From: Chromatiaceae bacterium
Lineage (GTDB): Bacteria; Pseudomonadota; Gammaproteobacteria; Chromatiales; Chromatiaceae
DNA length: 64,000 nucleotides
NCBI GenBank assembly: GCA_019356535.1
Contig: CP037918.1
Coordinates: 1,396,315 to 1,460,314 of the forward strand
Reading direction: 5' to 3'
In this document: positions 45,212 through 53,830 of the stretch, in pieces
Layout: the number at the start of each line of letters is the position of its first letter
Position numbering within the stretch: position 1 is the stretch's first letter
The notes under the pieces: model-generated
Databases searched by the model: none
What the model saw: the letters and a program-made list of their open reading frames with translations, nothing else
What the model was told of the DNA's origin: nothing
Program-made: the position numbers and the translations under genes

Positions 45212-46351
45212 TCAAACCCGAGCGGCACCACAGAGGCCCTTCCAGGCCACCAGGGCGCCGAGCAAGGCGGTGAGCGCTGCCAGCAGAAAACTCGTTGCCG
45301 GTCCCAGGGCATCCCAGGCCAGACCGCTGACCAGACTACCGATGGCCCCACCCACGCCGAAGCTCAGGCTCGAATACAGTGCCTGCCCCCTGCCCTGTAG
45401 GCGCCCCGGAAACTGTCGATGGACCAGGTCGATAGCCGCACCGTGAAAAGTGCCGAAGGTGGCCGCATGCAGCAACTGGGCGAACAGCAGCGTGACCACC
45501 GAGCCGGGCAGATAACCGATCAGCAGCCAGCGCAACCCGGCCAGGCCGAGGCTGGCGACCAGCACCCGCGCTGCCCCGAAACGCTCGAGCAGGCGGTGCA
45601 TGACCATGAAGATGGCCACCTCGGCGAGCACCCCCAGCGCCCAGAGCTGACCGATCAGGGTCTTGCTGTAGCCGTGGTCCTCCATGTAAATGGAGTAGAA
45701 CGTATAGTAGGGCCCGTGGCTGGCCTGCATCAGCATCACTGCCACGAAGAAGGCAATCACCGACGGCTGACGCAACAAGCTGCCCAACGAGACCTGTTGC
45801 GCGGGGTGCGGCTCCGGGTCAGGGTCGCGCACGGTCAGCGAGGTGAGCCAGATGCTGACGAAGATGGCCATCACCGAGGGCAGCACCACCTCGGTCCCTA
45901 CGCGATCGACCAGCACGCCCAGCGCGACCACCGCGACGATGAAACCGATCGAGCCCCAGGCGCGGATGCGTGCATAACGGGTGGCGCGGTCGCCCAGATA
46001 GTTGAGGGTGATCACCTCGAACTGCGGCAGCGAGGCGTTCCAGAAGAAGCTGTAGAGCGTCATCGCCAGCGCCACGGCCCAGAAGTCGCGCACCACGAAC
46101 ATCAGGCCGAACACCAGCGCCGAGGCCAGGGAAGCGGCGCGCACGATCATCATGCGGTGGCCCAGGTGGTCGCCCAACCACCCCCAGAGGTTGGGCGCGA
46201 CGATCTTGGTCGCCATCAGAATAGCCATCAACTGACCGATGGCCACCGCGTCGAAGCCACGATGTTGCAGAAACAGGGCCCAGTACGGGACCAGTATCCC
46301 CAGCACCGCGAAGTAGAAGAAGTAGAAGGACGACAGGCGCCAGTACGGCAT
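45212..46351 (-). CDS. MFS transporter (PPP/HcaT-like)
   Basis: The start MPYWRLSSFYFFYFA gives 379 residues with about 12 hydrophobic segments. The FAVLGILVPYWALFLQHRGF opening and GWLGDHLGHR loop resemble the nucleoside/phenylpropionate MFS branch. Substrate is unknown. It lies 22 bp after aroC and upstream of the RND genes, probably in one transcript. Confidence 0.88.
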   Translation of the reverse strand: MPYWRLSSFYFFYFAVLGILVPYWALFLQHRGFDAVAIGQLMAILMATKIVAPNLWGWLGDHLGHRMMIVRAASLASALVFGLMFVVRDFWAVALAMTLYSFFWNASLPQFEVITLNYLGDRATRYARIRAWGSIGFIVAVVALGVLVDRVGTEVVLPSVMAIFVSIWLTSLTVRDPDPEPHPAQQVSLGSLLRQPSVIAFFVAVMLMQASHGPYYTFYSIYMEDHGYSKTLIGQLWALGVLAEVAIFMVMHRLLERFGAARVLVASLGLAGLRWLLIGYLPGSVVTLLFAQLLHAATFGTFHGAAIDLVHRQFPGRLQGRGQALYSSLSFGVGGAIGSLVSGLAWDALGPATSFLLAALTALLGALVAWKGLCGAARV

Positions 46352-46373
46352 GGGCCGGCGCGCGCTGGACGAC

Positions 46374-47477
46374 TCAGTCACCGGGACGGGCGGGGATGAC
46401 CGGCGTCTCCGGTCGTACGTCGGCGTTCTGCGCGCGATGCCGCAGGGCGTGATCCATGAGCACGATCGCCAGCATGGCCTCGACGATGGGCACCGCACGG
46501 ATGCCCACACAGGGGTCGTGCCGTCCCTTGGTGATGACATCCACCGGTGCCCCCTGCACGTCCACAGTCTGCCCACCGAGGCGGATGCTCGAGGTCGGCT
46601 TGAAGGCCACGCGGGCGACGATGTCCTGGCCGCTGGAGATGCCGCCAAGCACCCCACCGGCATGGTTCGAGAGAAAGCCCTCGGGGGTCATCTGGTCGCG
46701 GTGCTCGGTGCCCTTCTGCGCGACGCTGGCGAAACCCGCACCGATCTCCACCCCCTTGGCGGCATTGATGCCCATCAGCGCATGCGCAATGTCCGCATCC
46801 AGACGGTCGAACACTGGCTCGCCCCAGCCTGGCGGCACACCCTCGGCCACCACCGACACCTCGGCACCGACCGAGTCACCCGACTTGCGCAGGGCATCCA
46901 TGTAGGCCTCGAGCTCGGCCACCTGCCCTGCATCCGGCCAAAAGAAGGGATTGTTCTCGACCGGCTCCCAGGAGAACGATGCCGGCCGGTTCGGCCCCAG
47001 TGCCGACAGGTAGCCGCGGATCACCACCCCATAGCGTTCGCGCAGGTACTTCTTGGCTACCGCACCGGCAGCCACGCGCATCGCCGTCTCGCGCGCCGAA
47101 GAACGCCCGCCACCGCGGTAGTCGCGGATGCCGTACTTCTGGATGTAGGTGTAATCGGCGTGTCCCGGGCGGAACTTCTGCGCGATCTCGCTATAGTCCT
47201 TGGAGCGCTGATCGGTATTGTGGATCAACAGGCCGATGGGCGTACCGGTGGTCTTGCCCTCGAACACGCCCGAGAGGATCTGCACCTCGTCGGGTTCGCG
47301 GCGCTGGGTGGTGTGACGGGTCTTCCCGGGACGGCGGCGGTCCAGATCGGGCTGTATGTCGGCCGCCGACAGCGCCATCCCCGGTGGACAGCCGTCAATG
47401 ATGCAGCCGATGGCCGGCCCGTGGCTCTCGCCAAACGAGGTGACCGTGAAGAGTTTTCCGATGGTGTTTCCAGACAT
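46374..47477 (-). CDS. aroC: Chorismate synthase
   Basis: AroC makes chorismate from EPSP with reduced FMN. The start [20 protein letters not shown] gives 367 residues and includes signature stretches [18 protein letters not shown] and [11 protein letters not shown]. Length is normal for the bacterial monofunctional enzyme. Confidence 0.97.
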   Translation of the reverse strand: MSGNTIGKLFTVTSFGESHGPAIGCIIDGCPPGMALSAADIQPDLDRRRPGKTRHTTQRREPDEVQILSGVFEGKTTGTPIGLLIHNTDQRSKDYSEIAQKFRPGHADYTYIQKYGIRDYRGGGRSSARETAMRVAAGAVAKKYLRERYGVVIRGYLSALGPNRPASFSWEPVENNPFFWPDAGQVAELEAYMDALRKSGDSVGAEVSVVAEGVPPGWGEPVFDRLDADIAHALMGINAAKGVEIGAGFASVAQKGTEHRDQMTPEGFLSNHAGGVLGGISSGQDIVARVAFKPTSSIRLGGQTVDVQGAPVDVITKGRHDPCVGIRAVPIVEAMLAIVLMDHALRHRAQNADVRPETPVIPARPGD

Positions 47478-47669
47478 GCGCGGCATTGTACAGTGGCCGT
47501 GGGCCGGCGGCGAGATCGAACCGGTGCCCAATCATCGATACCCGCCGTTCGCACTCTGCCAGGCGGCCACCCCCGAAGCCGTCATCCACTTGCCGCCCCT
47601 CGCTTGAATCGTGCCTTGCACAAATACCGGAAAAGGCGGTGAACCACATCACCCGACACAGAGGGCTGT

Positions 47670-47698
47670 TTGACAGCGCTCCTTCGCGTGTCTAGCCT
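47670..47698 (+). promoter_or_regulatory. Promoter candidate for the DoxX gene
   Basis: A perfect TTGACA (-35) is followed after 17 bases by TAGCCT, a weak -10. It lies about 40 bases before the start codon. The rest of the aroC-DoxX gap (47478-47669) shows no gene. Confidence 0.4.
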
Positions 47699-47739
47699 CG
47701 AACAGAACGGCAGCCTCTTCTGCCGTGGAGGAGGCGACC

Positions 47740-48150
47740 ATGTTTGAACGATCTTCATTCCTGTCCGGGGACATCGGGAGGCTGGTGTTGCGCCTGAGCC
47801 TCGGCATCCTGATCCTGTTACACGGCATCGCCAAGGTCCTGCACCCGCAGGCCATCGACTTCATCGCCGGCCGCCTGGCCGCCAGCGGTCTGCCGACCTT
47901 CCTGGTGCATGGTGTCTACGTCGGCGAGATCCTGGCCCCCCTCATGCTGCTATTCGGCCTCTTTACCCGCCTGGCCGGCCTGCTGGTGGCGATCAACATG
48001 CTGTTCGCAATCTTCCTGATGCATCGCCATCAGCTCTTTGCGCTGACCGAAAATGGCGGCTGGCAGCTCGAATTGCAGGGCCTCTACCTGATGTGCGGCA
48101 TCGCCGTCGCCCTGCTCGGTAGCGGACGTTTCGCCCTGGTGCGTGACTGA
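47740..48150 (+). CDS. DoxX family membrane protein
   Basis: The 136-residue protein has four hydrophobic segments and the DoxX pattern: RLVLRLSLGILILLHGIAKV near the start, then EILAPLMLLFGLFTRLAGLL. DoxX-type proteins act with quinone oxidoreductases or thiol systems, but the role here is unknown. GGAGGAGG five bases before the ATG decides the start over an upstream GTG. Confidence 0.88.
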   Translation: MFERSSFLSGDIGRLVLRLSLGILILLHGIAKVLHPQAIDFIAGRLAASGLPTFLVHGVYVGEILAPLMLLFGLFTRLAGLLVAINMLFAIFLMHRHQLFALTENGGWQLELQGLYLMCGIAVALLGSGRFALVRD

Positions 48151-48151
48151 A

Positions 48152-49189
48152 TCACTCCATCAGGTCGACCTCGAAGCCACGCGCATGCAGCAGGTCGGTC
48201 CGGTGCTGCAGAAAGCGCTGGAAATTGGGCTGGTGACGCCAGGCGCCACTCACCACGTAGTCGATCGCTCCATGCAGGTGATAGGTGCGCAGATAGGCCT
48301 CGGTACGGAACACTTCCTTGCCGTCGGCGCCGAAGAACACCAGGCTGGGCGCGAACTGGATACCCAGCTCGCGTGCCCAGTCACGCGCCGGCAGTTCGCG
48401 TCCGTCCGGGGTCTGCACGATCTCCTTTGACCAGATGTCCACCACCGCGGTGTCCAGGTTGGTGAGCGCCGTGGCCACCGCGCGGCGTTCGAGGATGTCC
48501 TGGTGCAACTCGTCGCACTCGCGGCACACCCGTTGCTCGAAGAACACCACCAGCGGACGCCAGGTGCGCTCGGGCGCGTCCTTCAGACGCAGCGGATGTG
48601 GCAATGAGCCGGGCAGCTCGTGCAACTGGCCGCTTGCTGGCACCGGCGAAACCTGCGCGTAATAGGATCGGAAGTCTCCCTCCTTCTCATGATGCCCAGC
48701 CACATAGTCGAGCGCCACGTCGAACTTGTGCGGCTCGAAATAGCCGTTGATGCGCAACACCACCCGCCCCTGCTCGTCGAGCATCAGCAAGGTGGGGGTG
48801 TACTGAACGCGCAGGGTGCTGGCGAACTGCTTTTCGGTGGTGGAGCGTCCTGCGAAATCGGTCACCTCGCGGTCACCCCACATGTTGATGGCGATAACGT
48901 CGAAGTGGCGCTGCGTCTTCTCGGCGATGGCCCGGTTGCCGAAGTTGTCCTTGAGCAGCTTGGCGCAATAAGGACAACCATCCTGGTAGAAGTACAGGAT
49001 CACTCGCTTGCCGTCCTCCGCCGCCTCGGCCACGTCCTCGCGCATATCGAGGAAGGATTCCTTGAACCAGGCAGGCTTTTCCTCATATCCGGGATTGACG
49101 CCAGCTTCGAGCAGGCTCGCCTCACTTGCGGGCGCTGCATGCAATCCCAATGACAACAGACAGCAACAGATCATCAACAGGGGTTTCAT
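48152..49189 (-). CDS. Exported protein with two thioredoxin-fold domains
   Basis: The 345-residue product has a signal peptide (1-19) followed by two thioredoxin-like domains. The first (about 45-170) has the CPYC site in YFYQDGCPYCAKLL and a cis-Pro VQYTPT; the second (about 205-330) has CREC in FFEQRVCRECDEL and IQFAPS. This resembles SoxW-like periplasmic thioredoxins in tandem. It converges with the DoxX gene, ending one base from its stop. Confidence 0.85.
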   Translation of the reverse strand: MKPLLMICCCLLSLGLHAAPASEASLLEAGVNPGYEEKPAWFKESFLDMREDVAEAAEDGKRVILYFYQDGCPYCAKLLKDNFGNRAIAEKTQRHFDVIAINMWGDREVTDFAGRSTTEKQFASTLRVQYTPTLLMLDEQGRVVLRINGYFEPHKFDVALDYVAGHHEKEGDFRSYYAQVSPVPASGQLHELPGSLPHPLRLKDAPERTWRPLVVFFEQRVCRECDELHQDILERRAVATALTNLDTAVVDIWSKEIVQTPDGRELPARDWARELGIQFAPSLVFFGADGKEVFRTEAYLRTYHLHGAIDYVVSGAWRHQPNFQRFLQHRTDLLHARGFEVDLME

Positions 49190-49380
49190 GGAATGCTCTC
49201 TCCGCTCGTTTTTCTCCCAACTCTAGGACAGCAGACAGTCCTGCGACATTCCCTCCACGCGATCTCCCTGTGTCGGGAGTTCGTCGTTTAGTCCTTTCGT
49301 GCCTACCGCCTATGACGACATTTTGCCGACGCGTTTAAATACGCATGCGCAAACTACTGAAAACTAATGATTTTCGTATT

Positions 49381-49397
49381 TTGGCACGGCTTTCGCA
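49381..49397 (+). promoter_or_regulatory. Sigma-54 (RpoN) type promoter before the GGDEF gene
   Basis: TTGGCACG (-24) is followed by TCGCA (-12), with exactly ten bases between the GG and GC dinucleotides, the spacing required by sigma-54. Only the first base of the -12 TTGC core deviates. It lies about 40 bases before the start codon. Confidence 0.55.
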
Positions 49398-49436
49398 GAC
49401 CCACTGGCGAAAACCACCCCAGCCAGGGATAATGCG

Positions 49437-50348
49437 ATGCACAGCTCAACACAAACAACAACACGCGGATTTGCAGTGGTCGAAACCCAGCAGATGTACG
49501 GTCCAGTGACTCCATCGGCACCCGAAACTCTCGGCCCCCGAGTACTCGAGCTGTCCGGCATCCTGCAGACCACGCTGGACCTGGAACAACAGATCACCCT
49601 GTTCGCCCGCAACATCCGCGATGATGTGCCGATCGACGGCCTGGAATACAACAATCCGATGGCTGGGGTGCAGGTCCGACACGGCGAACAAGCCACGCAC
49701 AAGGCCGCCTACGACCTGCAGCTGGAAGACCGTTCGCTGGGCACGATCTGCTTCTTCCGTGATCTCCCCTTCAGCGAAGACGAATTGCGCACACTGGAAA
49801 ACCTGCTGTGCGCCTTGGTCTATCCGCTGCGCAACGCCCTGAGCTACCTCAAGGCCCTGCGCCTGGCCTCGCACGACCCGCTAACCGGCATCCAGAACCG
49901 GCTCGCCCTGGAGCACGCCCTGCAACGCGAGATCGATCTAGCTCGTCGCCAGCACGCGCCGCTGTCGATGCTGGTGATCGACGCAGACCACTTCAAGCGT
50001 TTTAACGACGAGTACGGTCACGCCTTCGGCGACGACGTGCTGCGCGCCTTGGCCAACGCCATGTCGGCCACCGTGCGCCGTTCGGACCTGCTGTTCCGCT
50101 ACGGCGGCGAGGAATTCGTCGTACTGGCCTCGCACACCGGCCGTGACGGCGCACGCCTGCTGGCCGAACGCATCCGCGAGGCAGTGGCCGGCATCCGCAC
50201 CATCGATGGCCGACCGGTGGATCTCAGCGTGAGCATCGGGGTCGCCGAACTCGCCGAAGACGAGTCGCCCAACTCCCTGTTCGAACGCGCCGACCAGGCC
50301 GTGTACCAGGCAAAACAGGCCGGCCGCAACCGCGTCGAACTGGCCTGA
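49437..50348 (+). CDS. Diguanylate cyclase (GGDEF domain)
   Basis: The 303-residue protein has an N-terminal GAF-like or uncharacterised sensor region (about 35-140) and a C-terminal GGDEF domain with GGEEF at 223-227 and an inhibitory-site RxxD (RRSD, 214-217) at the right distance, so it should make c-di-GMP under product inhibition. No membrane segment is visible. An AGGGA site seven bases upstream supports the start. Confidence 0.93.
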   Translation: MHSSTQTTTRGFAVVETQQMYGPVTPSAPETLGPRVLELSGILQTTLDLEQQITLFARNIRDDVPIDGLEYNNPMAGVQVRHGEQATHKAAYDLQLEDRSLGTICFFRDLPFSEDELRTLENLLCALVYPLRNALSYLKALRLASHDPLTGIQNRLALEHALQREIDLARRQHAPLSMLVIDADHFKRFNDEYGHAFGDDVLRALANAMSATVRRSDLLFRYGGEEFVVLASHTGRDGARLLAERIREAVAGIRTIDGRPVDLSVSIGVAELAEDESPNSLFERADQAVYQAKQAGRNRVELA

Positions 50349-50426
50349 GCCGGCCCAGATACTTCACCGGCATCCCGATTCCGGCGGTTTCTTGCTCGCT
50401 GCGGCCTGGTTTTCACTATCGCCCGG

Positions 50427-50529
50427 TAGGAACAGCGCCCCCGCCGCGAACGGTTCGGGCCAAGGACGGCCCCTGCATTAGGAGCAGCGTCCTCGCCACG
50501 AACATCCGGCCAGAGGACGGGCCTCCTAT
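50427..50529. repeat. 52-bp tandem REP-like repeat
   Basis: Two imperfect copies, each starting TAGGAnCAGCG and containing CGCCnCGAAC and GGACGG, begin at 50427 and 50479 (period 52). The core resembles the TAGGAGCG...CGCGAA REP family of pseudomonads. The gene-free stretch 50349-50716 holds these plus the A-rich repeat at 50598-50632 and shows no coding frame. Confidence 0.65.
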
Positions 50530-50597
50530 CAAGACGGGCAAGAAAACTCCGTGATGGCTGTGCGCTCCGTGGTTCCTCCTGTGCACGGCCTCAATAA

Positions 50598-50632
50598 CCT
50601 TTGTGTCCTTCGTGCCCTTTGTGGTGACCACC
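50598..50632. repeat. A-rich periodic repeat arm (solitary copy D)
   Basis: CCTTTGTGTCCTTCGTG followed by CCCTTTGTGGTGACCAC is the same periodic motif as in the leu cluster arms. A weak partner (GCGCTCCGTGGTTCC) lies at 50561-50575 in the same orientation. It lies 3' of the endonuclease-like gene. Confidence 0.6.
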
Positions 50633-50716
50633 ACGTGCGATGAGGTCCGTTTCGAAGGCTTACCCTGGACGGTGTCCATGGTAAGAAGGGATCTCAGGAC
50701 AGATGCAATAGCCAGA

Positions 50717-51394
50717 TCAGGTGATGCCGATGCGCCCGCAGGTCTCGACCAGCGCGCAATCACCACAGCGGGGACGGCGCCGGCATACCTGTTTGGCGTG
50801 CTCGACGATCAGGGCGTGATATTCCTTGAACAACGCCACATCGGCCGGCAATGCGCGCTCGAATCCCGCGCGCAGCGTCTCGTAGTCTTCCGTTCCCGAA
50901 GCCAGCCCGTGCCGCACCAGCAGGCGCCGGGTGTAGGCATCGATCACGAACACCGGGCGAGCCAGGGCATAGAGCAGGATGTCATCCGCCGTCTCCGGAC
51001 CGATGCCGTTGACCGCCAGCAACGCCGGTCGCAGAGTGCGGGTGGGAAGGACTGCCAGCGCTTCCAGGCCCCCCTTGTCCGCCAGAAAGCCACACAGGTG
51101 TCGCAACCTGCGTGCCTTGACGTTGAAGTAGCCAGCCGGCCGAATCCGCTCGGCCAGTTCCTCGTGCGTGGCGGCCAGGATGGCCTCGCAGGAGAGCATG
51201 CCGGCAGCCTTCAGCCCGGCAATAGCACGCTCGACATTGGTCCAGGCCGTGTTCTGGGTGAGCACTGCGCCCACCGCAACCTCGAAGGGCGAGTCGGCCG
51301 GCCACCAATCCTGCGCGCCATAGGCTGCACGCAGCTGCTCGTACAGCGCGATCAGCGCACCGGGCGATGGCGCAAAGTCCTCAGTCTTCGGCAT
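50717..51394 (-). CDS. Endonuclease III-like DNA glycosylase (HhH-GPD, Fe-S)
   Basis: The 225-residue product has the HhH motif [17 protein letters not shown] and catalytic Asp in VIDAYTRR. The Lys of the Nth GxGxKTA loop is replaced (GIGPETA), as in monofunctional HhH glycosylases of the MagIII type. The C-terminus retains four cysteines spaced C-x5-C-x2-C-x5-C, one residue shorter than in Nth. Base specificity is unknown. It overlaps the end of rluB. Confidence 0.88.
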   Translation of the reverse strand: MPKTEDFAPSPGALIALYEQLRAAYGAQDWWPADSPFEVAVGAVLTQNTAWTNVERAIAGLKAAGMLSCEAILAATHEELAERIRPAGYFNVKARRLRHLCGFLADKGGLEALAVLPTRTLRPALLAVNGIGPETADDILLYALARPVFVIDAYTRRLLVRHGLASGTEDYETLRAGFERALPADVALFKEYHALIVEHAKQVCRRRPRCGDCALVETCGRIGIT

Positions 51395-52256
51395 CATCCC
51401 CGGTCGCGCGCCGGCGCCGCCAAGGGCTGCCGACCACCTTCTTGCGCCCCCGGGCACGGGCCTCCAGCCGCGAGCCCGGCCGGAACAGGGTGCCCCAGGG
51501 CCGGTCGGCCTTCATGCCCACCGCCGCCAGCAGGGCCTTGCGCTCGACCCGGTCCAGCTCGCGCCACTGCCCGGCCTTGACCGCACTGTCGAGGATCACC
51601 GGCCCATAGCGCACGCGCTTGAGACGCGAGACCTGCACGCCGACCGCGTCCCACAAGCGCCGCACCTCGCGCTTGCGGCCCTCCATTATGACCACATGGA
51701 ACCAACGGTTCATGCCCTCACCGCCGGATTCGACCACGTCCTCGAAGCGCGCCGGGCCGTCTTCCAGCTCGATGCCGTTGACCAGCCGGCGCACCATATC
51801 CTCGGTGACTTCGCCGTGCACCCGCACCGCGTACTCGCGGTCGATCTGGTATTTCGGGTGCATCAGGCGATTGGCCAGTTCGCCGTCGTTGGTGAGCAGC
51901 AGCAGGCCGGCGCTGTTCACGTCCAGCCGTCCGACCGAGATCCAGCGCCCCTGCGGCGGACGCGGCAGGCGATCGAACACCGTGGGCCGACCTTCCGGGT
52001 CGTGGCGCGTGACCACCTGACCCTCGGGCTTGTTGTAGAGGATGACGAAGCGCTCGCGTCCGGCCAGGCGCTTGCCCGCCACCGGCCGGCCGTCGATCTC
52101 GATCCGGTCTTCGCTGGTGGCACGCGTCCCCAGGCGGGCGACCCGACCGTTGACGCGCACCCGACCGTCGCGGATCCACTGCTCGATCTCGCGGCGCGAG
52201 CCCAGGCCGGCGTTGGCCAGCACCTTCTGCAGACGTTCGCCGTGGGATTCAGGCAT
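51381..52256 (-). CDS. rluB: 23S rRNA pseudouridine synthase RluB-type
   Basis: The 291-residue enzyme has an N-terminal S4 domain (about 7-55), the catalytic D112 in [17 protein letters not shown] and a basic C-terminal tail. The scpB-rluB neighbourhood supports RluB over RluE, RluF or RsuA. It starts within the last codons of scpB. Confidence 0.92.
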   Translation of the reverse strand: MPESHGERLQKVLANAGLGSRREIEQWIRDGRVRVNGRVARLGTRATSEDRIEIDGRPVAGKRLAGRERFVILYNKPEGQVVTRHDPEGRPTVFDRLPRPPQGRWISVGRLDVNSAGLLLLTNDGELANRLMHPKYQIDREYAVRVHGEVTEDMVRRLVNGIELEDGPARFEDVVESGGEGMNRWFHVVIMEGRKREVRRLWDAVGVQVSRLKRVRYGPVILDSAVKAGQWRELDRVERKALLAAVGMKADRPWGTLFRPGSRLEARARGRKKVVGSPWRRRRATGDDAED

Positions 52257-52989
52257 CGGGACCTCTCCCTTGCACAGCCTCTTCCGGGAGCGCGTCCTCC
52301 GCCTCGGTGCCCTCCAGCACCTCGCGCGCGGCCTCCTCGAAGCTCACGCCCTCCCCGGAATCCCCGGAGTCCTTCGCATCGCCAACCGCATCCGCATCAC
52401 CCGAATCCTTGTCCGCCGGGCACTCAGGGTCGTCAAGTTCCAATTCGCGGTTGATCTCGTCGAGGTCGCGAATCTCGGCCAGGCTCGGCAGATCGTCCAG
52501 TGACTTCAGGTTGAAGTAATCCAGGAACTCGCGCGTGGTCCCATACAACGAAGGCTTACCCGGCACGTCGCGCTGGCCGACCACGCGGATCCACTCGCGC
52601 TCGAGCAGCGTGCGAATGATGTTGGAGCTCACCGACACACCACGGATGTCCTCGATCTCGCCGCGCGTGATCGGCTGTCGGTAGGCGATCAGCGCCAGGG
52701 TCTCCATCAGCGCGCGGGAGTACCGCGCCGGGCGCTCGGCCCACAGGCGCGACACCCAGGACGAATACTCCTGACGCACCTGGATGCGCCAGCCGGAAGC
52801 GACTTCCACCACCTCAATACCCCGTCCCTGATAGTCCTCGGCCAGCGCGGCCAACACCTCGCGCAGCTGTTTCTTCTCGGGTCGCTCGGCCTCCTCGAAC
52901 AGGGCCTGCATACCGTCCAGCGACAGGGTACCCCCAGCCGCCAACAGGGCTGCCTCGACGATGTTCTTCAACTTTTCGGGGTCTGCCAT
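52249..52989 (-). CDS. scpB: Segregation and condensation protein B
   Basis: ScpB is the winged-helix partner of ScpA in the SMC/condensin complex. The start [19 protein letters not shown] gives 246 residues with two winged-helix domains ([20 protein letters not shown] and [16 protein letters not shown]) and a long acidic tail (about 185-246). It begins within 2 bp of the scpA stop. Confidence 0.95.
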   Translation of the reverse strand: MADPEKLKNIVEAALLAAGGTLSLDGMQALFEEAERPEKKQLREVLAALAEDYQGRGIEVVEVASGWRIQVRQEYSSWVSRLWAERPARYSRALMETLALIAYRQPITRGEIEDIRGVSVSSNIIRTLLEREWIRVVGQRDVPGKPSLYGTTREFLDYFNLKSLDDLPSLAEIRDLDEINRELELDDPECPADKDSGDADAVGDAKDSGDSGEGVSFEEAAREVLEGTEAEDALPEEAVQGRGPDA

Positions 52990-52990
52990 C

Positions 52991-53830
52991 TCAGGCCCTC
53001 GCCTTGACGTGTATGGGTGCAAAGTTCTCCGCCTGCACCAGTTCAATGAGCTGCTGCTTGACCAGCTCCAGGATCGCCATGAAAGTCACCACCACGCCGG
53101 GCCGCCCCTCGGCCAGATCGAACAGATCGGTGAAGGCGGTGAAGCCTTCGCTGTTCACCTGATCGAGCACCCGGCTCATGCGCTCACGCAGCGACAGCGG
53201 CTCACGCTGTATCTGGTGGCTGCTGAACATGTCCGCGCGGTGCAGCACATCCTTGAGCGCCAGCAGCACCTCGCGTAGATCCACCTCAGGCGGTTTCTGC
53301 TCGAGCTGCTTGTGCGGCACCTCGACCTTGACGGTGAACACGTCGCGCCCCACCCGCGGAAGGGCATGGATATCCTCCGCGGCCTGCTTGTAGCGCTCGT
53401 ATTCCTGCAGGCGACGGATCAGCTCGGCGCGCGGATCCTCACCTTCCTCCTCTTCCTCGGTATGCACCCGCGGCAACAGCATGCGCGACTTGATCTCGGC
53501 GAGCATAGCGGCCATCACCAAGTACTCAGCGGCCAGCTCGAAACGCAGCTCGTGCATCATCTCGATGTACTGGATGTACTGCGTGGTGATCTCGGCGATG
53601 GGGATGTCGAGGATGTCCAGGTTCTGCCGTCGGATCAGGTACAGCAGCAGGTCCAGCGGCCCCTCGAAGGCATCGAGAAAGACCTCCAGTGCATCCGGCG
53701 GAATGTACAGGTCCTTGGGCAGGGTGTACTGCGGCTCGCCAGCAACCACCGCGAACGGCATCTCCTGCTGTTGCGGTTGCAGCGGGCCGACGAAAGCCGG
53801 CTTGTCGTTGCTCTCGGTCTGCGCGTTCAA
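52991..53830 (-). CDS. scpA: Segregation and condensation protein A
   Basis: ScpA is the kleisin of the SMC complex. The family core FEGPLDLLLYLIRRQNLDI and LEYLVMAAMLAEIKSRMLLP-like stretch are clear. The start chosen is a TTG that overlaps the trpS TGA (TTGA), giving 279 residues; an ATG at 53761 is possible but its AGGAG is directly adjacent. A longer frame through trpS was rejected. Confidence 0.92.
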   Translation of the reverse strand: MNAQTESNDKPAFVGPLQPQQQEMPFAVVAGEPQYTLPKDLYIPPDALEVFLDAFEGPLDLLLYLIRRQNLDILDIPIAEITTQYIQYIEMMHELRFELAAEYLVMAAMLAEIKSRMLLPRVHTEEEEEGEDPRAELIRRLQEYERYKQAAEDIHALPRVGRDVFTVKVEVPHKQLEQKPPEVDLREVLLALKDVLHRADMFSSHQIQREPLSLRERMSRVLDQVNSEGFTAFTDLFDLAEGRPGVVVTFMAILELVKQQLIELVQAENFAPIHVKARA

